Part shown: in pieces, positions 24,898-33,785 of the stretch
Layout: the number at the start of each line of letters is the position of its first letter
Numbering within the stretch: position 1 is the first letter of the stretch
Assembly (NCBI RefSeq): GCF_040807025.1
Contig: NC_090942.1
Coordinates: 81,449,987-81,513,986, forward strand
Length of the DNA: 64,000 bases
Direction: 5' to 3'
Source of the DNA: Struthio camelus
Taxonomy: Eukaryota; Chordata; Aves; Struthioniformes; Struthionidae
Program-made: the position numbers and the translations under genes
Notes under the pieces: model-generated
What the model saw: the letters and a program-made list of their open reading frames with translations, nothing else
Told to the model about the DNA's origin: nothing
Databases searched by the model: none

Positions 24898-27800
24898 CTG
24901 CAGAACAACACAAAAACACAGAGAATTAGAACTGTAACACTAATAAAGTCTGCTTTAAAGAAATCCCTCAAATCTTGTTGGTTTTGTGTCAAAGAAATCA
25001 TTTGGGCTTCTCTAAGGCTTGTGAAGGAACAAAACTAATACCTTTAGTACGTTCCATACAAAGCTATGTAATACCAAGTAAAACAAAGGAAATGTGCTGG
25101 CTTTTATCCAGTTCAGATCAAAGGACTTTGGACCCTCTTGTGCAAGCTGAGCAATGTGGCATTTTACTCCAACTTTTAGAGCCATTGCTGCAGTGTTTTC
25201 CCGTCAGAAACAGTTGTTTCTCCTCCTTAAAAATAACAAAATATACTCACTGTAAAATAACATCAGAAGAACTGTATTTATGTGGCATTTTATTTCTACT
25301 TACTAAGTCAAATACGGATTCTGGGAGGACTGCATGAAACCTTGCTATACCACTGAACTGTAAGTAATTCTTCACCCAGATAGTAAGTACTGTGGCTCAA
25401 GGGGAGAACTTTTTCATATGCATACGTGGCTAAATCTTTGCTTTAAGTGCAAACTTAAAATTTTTCTCAACTACAGAACCATAATTATAGAAAACACCTA
25501 GGAGTTCTTTTCCTGTCCCCTCCAGCACAGAAAATACATATCTTTTTCAGGTAAACAGAGCAAAATTAGCTGAAATGGAAGCTAAATGTTTATTTACATG
25601 TAGAGTTGATGACATTTACCTAGTATAAATCCTTTGTATTCATACTAATGAAGTTATTCCAACTTAAACCGTTTGAGGATCTGGGCTTCATAATGTTCAA
25701 ACTTAAGCTTCCTATATAATCAAATTGGCAGCATATATCGAGTCCTAGCAGCATAAAGTCTTGTATTAATTTCAGCACAGAATATTACTGGCAGGATGAG
25801 TGGAACTCTATAGCCTTTCACAGCCAAGTTTGTGCAAAGTGATTCCTGCAGCCAACTTCCTTAAGGATATGTCTACATGGCACAGTGCAACGGAGCGTAG
25901 CGGTACTGGAGCTAGCCCTGAGTAAGTTAAGCTTCTGGAGCGAGACTTGATCCCAAGGAGAGTGTGTTCTCCCAGGCAGCAGCATGTGCTGCTAACTCAG
26001 TAGAAAAGCAAGTCCTGCTATTACTATAACCCACTGCAGGCTTTCACTGGGGCCACAGAGGAGAGGGATAGCAGTTAAGATTAAAAAGCCTACGCTACAA
26101 AATATAATCCAAACGTCTGCTGTTTCTTCCAGTACAAAGGCTTCCACAAAGCTATCCTCCATTTTATTTCGGGCAAAGAAATGCATTATGGATTATGCTT
26201 AGTGGATGAAATTTATAAAAGTCTTAAGTAGTCATTATTCCCATTTCAGCCAGTAAAGAATTTTAGCTAGAGCCAAATTGCTTAGACACTTGCATACTTC
26301 ATAGTCGAGCCCAGTTTCAGGATTGATAGAGGCACTTAAAAGCCAGGGGGAGGCAGATCCCCAGAGCCATATTCAGATGGCTTAGCTTCCACCTAAGACT
26401 CTAGACAGAGTCCACGGAAGCAGGATGGTATGTTTGAGGGGCTCTAAAGAGCACATCAGTTGGCATAAGTAAGTACTGACTGGGACATTACTTGCAGCCA
26501 GTCCAGAAGAAAACCCTGAGGCACAGGGGTCCAGGAGGGTAAGATCAGTACTGCTTAAATATACCTACCTAAATACCTACTTTCATTTTTCCCTTGTTTT
26601 CTCCCGATCATCTTGCAGAAAATGGGGTTTTAGGACTATATGCTTCAGAAGTAAGACCAGCAAATGAAAACATAGAATTGTTGTCAACTTTCTCTCTTTT
26701 GACATTAAGCAAAGGAGGCAAGGACTTATAGATGCCATCCTGGAGAGCCGAGTGACACTACAAGGTCTAAGTGCATCAGAGTGAGCCAAGCCAATAGGTT
26801 TGGAAAAGAAGAGTAGCAAAAAGCTGGCATGGCTCCCCAACCCTGGTTAGAGAAACACAGCTTTCAAAAAAAAAAAACAAACCAACCAACCAAAAAAAAT
26901 CCAACCAACCAAACAAAAGGCCTGTAGCTGAGCTACTTTTTGAACTTGAGGCTCTCCCAGACAGACTGCAGAGCAGAACCACACTGGAACTACACTGAGA
27001 AAGACAAATGGAGATGAAGTACGTGCACATAAAAGGACTGGGAGATAGAAGGAAAAATGTACTTTCATACTGGTTATCTCTGTACATGTCTGAGGAGTCA
27101 AATACAGCAAGAAAACCTCTGTTCCTTCCACTCTGGAGGCGCCAACGTCCACAAAACCCCATGGATGGTTTTTAATACATTGATATTTATTTAATGGGCC
27201 ACAGCTGTCTTTTAAAGTCTAAATTAAATGCACATTGTTGGATCTTAATGTAAAGCATTACAGCGTTCCTCTTGACCAAAGGCAAACGCAGATAACAGCT
27301 CAAAGCCAATCGGAGCGCCTGATCCTAAACTGACCTTTCGTTCCGGGATGGCAGAAGTTGAACAAATGGGCCGAAAAGTGAGGTCAGATCATATCACTTT
27401 CCCATCACACCCCGCCTTCAGTTTTGCCCGAATTACTGTAGTCTTATTCAGCGGGACGAGCTTTCTGCATCCAGAGAGAAACCTTTAATGAATTCTTCAG
27501 CTGGCAATAAGGAGGCTACATGGGTGCATGCGTGTTTGTGAGAGAAGGAGGAAGAGAGGCCCTGATCTCCAAGTGTCATCAAAGAAGAGGACTGCAAATG
27601 ATATTCCTGGCCCATCTCATTACATCCCAGATTCCTTGTGGAGAAGGGTACTGTTAGACTGAAGAGTCTTCTCTTATGAAAACATATGTGGGAAAGTGTT
27701 AAACTGTGTAGTGCGGTATTTTGGTTTCCACATCCCCTGTTGAAATGTGTGTTGCCTGGGGAAAACAGAAAGGAAGAAAAAATATCCCCTGGAAATATCT

Positions 27801-29471
27801 GCATAATTTACTCCCACACACCTAGTGAGAGATTTACAATTGAACAGCAGTTCCCTCAAACCATCACAACATTGTGCTCTGAATTACACTTCTGCACTCC
27901 TACCTGCAAATTATACTGTTAATTAGTTAATGGCTGTAAAGTGCTTTGGAAAAGAAAAGTGCTCTCATTAAATATCATTGTTCTGTACTCCACTGTACAA
28001 TGTTTTACTCTTCATTAATCTCCAACCTCTTCTTGAACCTCTCTCCAGCAATTAAGTTTCATACCCTCAAATAGCAAATTATTCTATTGTCTGACTTACC
28101 GAGATCAGCATCACTATTCAGAAAATGTTTCCTGAAACCTTAGCTTCAATTATCTTCTAGGCAATTTCGAGCTGGTGTCTCACATCAAATTCCCCAAAGA
28201 AAATCTTTTGTCTACGTCTTGAAAACCCCAGTCCAGGATAAACCAAAATCCCAGTAAGGATAAGGGAAATCTAATCTATGGGATCAGATTTTTCAAATAA
28301 GCTCAAATCCTACTGGGAAGAGAAAATGAGGGGCCAGATTCTCAGAAGAGCTTAGCATGCAGGATGCTGAGGACTTTTAAAAACTTGAAACTCTTTTATG
28401 GATGCTGAAACAAGAAATCCATTCCTTTGTGCATCTGGCAGCAAGTCCTGGTGAGAGGCATTGTAAAACCTAGCCCCTTTCTGCCTCCTGGCCAAGTTTA
28501 AGATTGATCTGCCCTTAAAATTCCTGGATGCCTTCACTGAGTATAATATCCAAGCTGAAGTTAGCAGGAGAACTGGCTGCTTTCTCTGGTTTCTGGTCTT
28601 CCTCCTAAGGCTTAGCTCAGCCAACTGTGCTCCTTGCTGCACTCAGGACAGTATAAGCAAACAAAAACCCCGAAACTCCCAACTGATGGGCAACCCTGTT
28701 TTCTTGCTGGGTTCCTGCTTGGCAATTTCTTTCACTGCTTTTCTTGGAATGGATTTTTAACTGTCTAACCCCTGCAACCACCCTAACCATCCTCTTGCAA
28801 GAAGTGGCCATTATCTTATTTGTTCTGATGCTGAGAAGTCCTAACAAACCCCCAGGGGCTGGAGGGAGGTTGTAGCACAGCACCCTTGAAAAAACACAAG
28901 TCACTTGTCCCTCAATTAAGGGTTTGCATTCTTTCTCTTTCAGATGCTTCTCTGAAAAAAAAAAAAAGAGCCTTTTTCTTAAAACAAGACTGGTTTATGG
29001 GTCTATCAAAGAATTTCTAAGAAGCTGCTGGGAGCAGCAATACAAAGCAATACAAAGGTCTCACACACCTGTCAGAGAAGTCTGTCTTGTCTGTCTTCGC
29101 TTTTTCCCTTCTGGGCTCCTCTTGCTCCCTGTTTTCTTGGAAGTTTTGGGTTTCTCAGTCAGTGCCATCTGGGCAAAGTGGTGAATCTTATCCTCCCTGC
29201 CCAGGGGCCAGTTCAAGTGCTGCAGAGGTCTCTGAGAGTCCCCTACCACGCAGCTGTGGTAGAAGGCAGGCACCTGGTGGCCCTCAAGCTCTTCCCACTG
29301 CAGAAGCCCCTCGGCTGGCACGTCCCGGAGGAAATCAAAGTTCCACTTCTGCTGGGCTCCCTCGACGCTGCTGTGCAGCATGTGCTGGAAGTCCTGCTGC
29401 AGCTGCTCGTGGTCTACGGGGCCAAAAAGGTTCCTCCGGGCATGGGTCGTCTTCCCCAGCCTCCACTCCAT
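24830..29471 (-). CDS. CDKN1A: CIP/KIP cyclin-dependent kinase inhibitor, p21-type (two coding exons)
   Basis: Spliced CDS join(29471..29069, 24897..24830), 156 residues. This family binds cyclin-CDK2/CDK1 in the nucleus to block G1/S progression, and p21-type members also bind PCNA. Visible: an RxLF cyclin-docking motif (R12-R13-N14-L15-F16) opening the CDI domain, GPVDHE at 17-22, WNFDF at 43-47, W59, and FY at 70-71 (the CDK-pocket dipeptide of p27/p57). A Lys/Arg-rich stretch at 107-129 is a likely nuclear localisation signal. The C-terminus has a PIP box, Q130-x-x-L133-T134-D135-Y136-Y137, then basic residues. The start at 29471 has A at -3 and G at +4 and lies 49 nt inside a good acceptor; an upstream in-frame extension is judged intronic. 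Human p21 is 164 residues, so this is near full length. The TD-containing PIP degron favours CDKN1A over CDKN1B/C; a cdknx-like paralogue remains possible. The family is near certain, the symbol about 60%. Confidence 0.9.
26866..26918. repeat. A-rich (CCAA)n low-complexity tract
   Basis: An A12 run followed by CAAACCAACCAACC units, A8 and another CCAACCAACC block. Lies in the last intron of the CDK inhibitor gene. Confidence 0.85.
27930..27985 (+). mobile_element. Ancient LINE2/SINE-type 3' tail remnant
   Basis: 'ggctgtaaagtgctttgg...aaaagtgctctcattaaatat' resembles the conserved 'taaagcgctttgggatc...gaaaagcgctatataaat' tail shared by vertebrate L2-like LINEs and their SINEs. Short and diverged; family assignment is tentative. 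Confidence 0.4.
28010..28225 (-). mobile_element. Ancient CR1-like LINE relic
   Basis: The plus strand shows, in order, blocks like 'aacctct', 'agcaaattattctattgtctgac', 'cagaaaatgtttcctgaaacctt' and 'gcaatttcgagc'. These parallel the antisense text of old CR1 3' regions ('..aggaagtttttcctgatattc..gctgcaatttaagc'). Heavily diverged, in sense orientation within the last intron of the CDK inhibitor gene. Confidence 0.45.
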
Positions 29472-29520
29472 CTTTTCGCCCTTCTGCCGCTCTCCGGCAA
29501 GCGTACACAGCAGCGCTTCC
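29069..29520 (-). other. CDKN1A: Exon 2 of the CDK inhibitor gene (5'UTR end plus residues 1-134)
   Basis: Minus-strand acceptor: a pyrimidine-rich tract ending CCCTGGCAG at 29521, so the exon begins at 29520. Translation starts at 29471. The donor is CTGACAG|GTGTGT, with last exon base 29069, leaving phase 1. The exon carries the whole CDI domain, the linker, the nuclear-localisation-like basic stretch and the first half of the PIP box (through T134). Its GC content is clearly higher than the flanking non-coding DNA, as expected for avian coding sequence. Confidence 0.85.
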
Positions 29521-30420
29521 CTGCCAGGGACAGAAAGACCATCAGCCACACTCTGCATGCTCAGTTGAACGGGCACCTCATACTCTTCAGGGGGAGTAAA
29601 CCTAGATACTATCAACCGCATTATAGTAAATTGTCGCTCATTTTTTAAAAAACCCTTAACCCAGTCCAGACTGAGAACGCCCACTGACTTCGGTAGGATG
29701 TGTCTGTGGGCAGCAGCTTTGGTAAGGGGGAAGGGTGAAATGCCCTCACCTCTTTTGGGTATCCTTATTTCACTGTGTACTAAACAAGGGCTTGTCCTAA
29801 GTGCATAGAGACACACAAGGAAGTGGACAATGTTCCTTGAGGTAGGGACTGTTATTTTCTTTGTTGTACTTTGTTTACACTGCCCACAGTAGGTAGCCTT
29901 GGAATGAGACTCAAACGCCTAAAAGTTACAGTAGTATAAAGCACAGCAAAAGATAGAAAGCACAGAGGTGGTATTTGGGAAAACAGGCATGAGTATCACC
30001 TTAAACAAGGGGAAGGGACCGAAAAGCAGGACTTTCAGGACAAAGAAAGGTGAGGACAATCAGAACAATATAGAAGACAAATGTTTAATTTTAAAGTGGA
30101 GGTGTTCTCTCTCTCCAGACTATTCTTTAAACTTTTGCTGTGCCGGCCAAGTTAGAAATTAAAGATGATCAGATCTATTACTTGACTCTTGACTGCCGTT
30201 TTCATTCCACTTTCTCGAAGCAATTAGCGGAGAAATGGTCCCAATGATAGACGAAAAAAAATTGTCTTCCTTCCTATAAGAGCACACCCCATTCAATGAC
30301 TGGTAGGTGAATTTCCCCTTTACTAGGCTAGCCTGAGGACAGAAGAGACAGGGTTTGCACCCTCCCCTGGCAGGTAAGGTAGAGACATGGCAAGACTAAG
30401 AGAAACCAGGCAACTTACAG

Positions 30421-30475
30421 GTTTCATAGGCCAGAAGGGCATAAAAGTACCAGATATGTTCACTCACTAATTCTT
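30421..30475 (-). mobile_element. Old CR1 3' end fragment
   Basis: 'gtttcataggccagaagggcataaaagtacca' resembles the antisense end of reptilian/avian CR1 ('tcatagattccaaggccagaagggacca..'). Short and degenerate; lies in candidate intron 1. Confidence 0.4.
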
Positions 30476-31837
30476 GCCTCAGGCCTCTAATTTCTGGAAA
30501 AGCTCGATATAGATCTCAGGGTTGTATCCCTGCAAAAGAGTGCAAGTGAAGTCTGAGTATCTCCTTGCAAGCACACCCAAGTGCCTGCTCTGGAAATGTC
30601 ACTTTGCGGCTCTTTATCAAGAGCTTGCCAGCAACGGGGCAGTGCTGGCACTTACTTGGTTCTGTGCACATCTATGGCAGAAAACTTGGGTACCGAGGGG
30701 ATGTGGCCACCTCCTCCTGGGATTAGGTGGAAGCTGACTGTCAGCATTGAAGTCGGTGACACACCTGAAGAGCAGAGGACGAAAGAGGCAGACAGGCTCC
30801 TGCATCTGTTTAAATTGTATTCCTTGCCCTTAAGTGGCTCTGAAACAGTGGCCCGCAAATGCACAGCCAGAGGAAACTAAAGCAGAGGCTGCTAGGTCTC
30901 GGTTGCCCTTATGGCACATAGGTTGATTTCCATGTGGGGGGTGCAGTTCACTGAAGGTTGGTGGTTCCCAAACGCCACGCACTGCTGTACAGAGACAGCT
31001 AGAAGAGACCTCCGGGCCCAGGGGCAGAACAGCCCTGGACCATCATCGGGGGCTCATCACCCAGGCTCCTCGCCCTGCATTGACGCGCAGCGCCTGGCAA
31101 GGGTAGCAGAGCTCTTTTTTGAGGAAAAGCAGCTGAGAGCACAGCAGTGAGGATAATCCTCTAGGTGGCATCCAGCATCCCGAAAGCTAAGACAAACTTT
31201 TCCTACAGTTGTGTACAACCTTGCTGTTAGCTGTTACGGTATTCAGCTGTTACGGTGCTGGCTGTTGCTGTAGCTAGTAACAATCACACTGCTGCTCTAC
31301 TGCTTTTGCAGCCTGTGCCAAATCTCCAGCAGCTTACAGTAAGTTCATTCAAAGGTAATCTATCAGTCTTAGGGATGAATATGCAGTGCTTTGAAGGAAA
31401 TACTCTCCTGCATTAGAAACTCTCCTCATACGTATTAGGAATTGGCTGCTTGATACACGTGAATCAGGGTTAGTGAGAAAGAAGGTATTTATCAAACATT
31501 TTTGGCCTTTAGTAATACTGTATTTTAATAGCATGTATGAATGAACTAGAAAAGAATCTGTCTTACTCTGTTAATGACTACAGGAATATGGGAATAACTA
31601 TTCCAGTGCAGACTACTAATCCAGTGCCTTGTCTTTAAGACCATCTAATTCCAGGTGTTTCAAAGGAAGATAAAATGCTTGCACAGAGGATAAATATAGA
31701 ATAACCTCTCCCTATGGAAAGTTTCTTCCTAACGCTCTTAATTATGTCACAAATCACAAATGCTTATAACTCTTCTAAACTTACAGCATGTGTACATAGT
31801 GACTGTTGCTATTAGCATTATTCATGATTGCATCTAG

Positions 31838-31882
31838 GGTGAAATCCTGGCCCTAGAGAAGTCAGTGCAAGTTTACTGCAGC
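31838..31882. mobile_element. Chompy-like MITE remnant
   Basis: 'gggtgaaatcctggcc' followed by 'gaagtcagtgcaag' corresponds to one arm of the archosaur Chompy MITE family, whose arms read roughly 'GGTGAAATCCTGGCC..GAAGTCAATGG'. Similar partial arms occur near 10.12 kb and 37.88 kb. Only one arm is visible here, and family naming is from memory. Confidence 0.4.
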
Positions 31883-32824
31883 AGAAGTAGGGGAAAAAAA
31901 CAAAACCAAAACCAAAAACCACCACTCTTTCCAACTGTTGGCTCTAAAGCCACACCATCACTATTCTCAAAGGTAGTCCAGGCTGCGTAAGTGAATTAAA
32001 TACCTGTAAAATTAGACTGAATTGCTTGTTAAATGCAAAAACATTAATGTGATAGGCTCCTTTCTTTCTTAACCCATGATTTTTTTCTGACATCTAAGTA
32101 CAAGCTGTCAACCCTATTCAATCCTATACCTAGCCATACACATGGATCCTTACTGAAGTCAAGGTGCAGGACAAAAAGTTGAAAGACAGAGCTTTGCACT
32201 ACTGGTAGCCACTTTTATTTCTCTCCAGTTCTCTGCCTGCTTCAATGAGTTGAAAAGAGAAACAAACTTCCTGAACTGTCCCGTGTTTGCTTCTTGCATC
32301 AAACTTATCGAGTACCAGAGGAATGCTATGTCACATTTTTGAATTTCATATATATGCATGATTTCAAAAGGAAAAGTAAGGATGAGAATGCCTGAAGGAA
32401 TTAATGCTGTGGATTTTTCACTTTCATTCTTTCAGTGAAGGACTGTTTTCTAGTAATCGTGGTACTGAATTAAAGTTGTTAGCTATAAATCTTATTTTCA
32501 GACACACTGCTTGTCTGTGACAGGTGCTCAGGTACTCTCATCTGATTCCTTTTTAACAGAATAGCTGAAAAGGCCTCCTCTTCCCTTCAGGGTGCAGGGG
32601 AAGCCACAGTCCTTTTCCCTGGCTTTAAGTTGTTCCATCCCTCCTCTTTCTTCTCTGGTGTTTGCTACCCTGGCAGCATAGTCAAGTGCCACCATCTGTC
32701 CCTAATACACATCCCCTTTGTACTGAGGTGAAAGGGAAGGGTGTGTGTGCAAGAATGGGATTTATTTGTCATAACCTCAAACAATAGATAAGGCTTGGCT
32801 GCTTGATGGCACAGCTGAACTGCT

Positions 32825-33785
32825 CTGCAAGCCCCACCGCGCCGCGCTCAGCACTGCTCACAGGGACCCGTATACTTCCCCCCCCACACCCCCCCGTTGG
32901 GGGGGGGGGGGCCGGGATCAGAATGACCCCCCAGCACCTCTTTTCCTCACCTCCCGGCCAGCCAGGAGCCCCCGGGCCCTGCACAAGGTGAGCGGAGGGG
33001 ACAGCGAGCTCGTCCCTAACCGCGGTCGCTCCCCTGAGAGCAGGCTCGCAGGATCGCGCTCGCTACGGAGATTTCGGCATCGACCCGCAAAACACCAGCA
33101 CATCAGCAAAACATCAACCTGCCGTGAGGGGCTGCAGGGCGCCCGGCTCCCTGCGCGGGGAGCCCAGGGCCGCCTCCGAGACGGGCTGTGTCCGGCGCTG
33201 TTATCTCCCTCGAGGAAGTCGGCAGGACGAGGCGGTCTCCTGCCCATCTTACACCCACACCCGACCTCTTGTTTTCCCAAACGCGGACCGTACCCATGAG
33301 GGTTGTGTGCGCGGAGGTGGGGGGGAAGCACGCACAAGACGGAGGGGGCTGCCCGCGGGTCCCCGCGAAGGGAGGGTGGCCGCCGCCCGCCCGACGGCTC
33401 CTCTGCCACCCCTAATCACCCCGGCGAGGGTGCCCAGCGCCTCGCGGGCAGGCTGCGAGCCTCCCCCCCCCCCAACATCCTCCCCCGAGGGCTCCCGGAC
33501 GGAGCTCACTTACATGCGGGGCGTCGCGGCTGCCACCTCGGTGCCCGCGGCCGGTGCGGCGCGGGGAGGCGCGGGAGGCGGGAGGCGGCCGGGGCCGAGC
33601 GCCGCCGCCGCCGCCGCCGGGCTGGTAGCGCGGCCCGCCCCGTCCCGCCCCGCCGCCGCCGGGCCGGGCGCGCCGAGGGCGGGGGGGGGCGCGGGGCTGC
33701 GCCGCACGTGGGCCCGCAACGTGAGCGCGGCGGCCGCCGCTTGCAGGTGCCCGAGCCTCAGCTGGGGGGTGGGGGGGGGTACGTA
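32825..33785 (-). promoter_or_regulatory. CpG island, probable promoter and non-coding exon 1
   Basis: The only long CpG-dense, GC-rich block in the window, with many GGGCGG-like Sp1-type boxes, a GCC run at 33599-33619 and a CACGTG E-box at 33705-33710. It lies 3.5-4.3 kb upstream of exon 2 of the minus-strand CDK inhibitor. Minus-strand donors at 33513 (GTAAGTGAG) and 32950 (GTGAGG) could end alternative first exons. A plus-strand donor, AAG|GTGAGC at 32988, leaves room for a divergent or antisense transcript. No clear TATA box was seen. Long open frames inside it reflect GC richness and are not called as genes. Confidence 0.75.
32878..32911. repeat. C-run / G-run inverted homopolymer tract
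   Basis: Eight C, then ACA, seven C, GTT and thirteen G. The C and G runs are complementary and adjacent, so they can fold back as a hairpin with a tiny loop or form G-quadruplex/i-motif structures. It lies at the gene-body edge of the CpG island, inside candidate intron 1. Homopolymer lengths here are prone to sequencing error. Confidence 0.8.

Larger units (their letters stand above)
24898..29068 (-). other. Last intron of the CDK inhibitor gene (4171 bp)
   Basis: GT-AG intron splitting codon 135 after its first base. It contains an old L2-like tail near 27.95 kb, an ancient CR1 piece near 28.1 kb, an A/CCAA low-complexity stretch at 26.87 kb and short open frames with no recognisable homology. 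No alternative exon with both convincing splice sites was noticed. Confidence 0.75.
29521..33513 (-). other. Candidate first intron of the CDK inhibitor gene
   Basis: Runs from a candidate donor in the CpG island (CAT|GTAAGTGAG, minus strand, G at 33513) to the acceptor at 29521. An alternative donor is GAG|GTGAGG at 32950. A non-coding first exon and a several-kilobase first intron would match the known CDKN1A gene plan. The intron holds an old CR1 3' piece near 30.43 kb and a Chompy-like remnant near 31.84 kb. It is inferred; no transcript evidence is available. Confidence 0.5.

Noticed and set aside
26776-27162. 128-codon minus-strand frame with a Phe/Trp-rich hydrophobic stretch
   Set aside because: The hydrophobic run is the translation of the A-rich/CCAA low-complexity repeat, inside the intron of the CDK inhibitor gene.
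29472-29816. In-frame N-terminal extension of the CDK inhibitor by 115 residues
   Set aside because: A good splice acceptor (polypyrimidine tract then CCCTGGCAG) lies at 29521 and the extension has no similarity to CIP/KIP N-termini. The strong-context ATG at 29471 gives a protein of normal family length.
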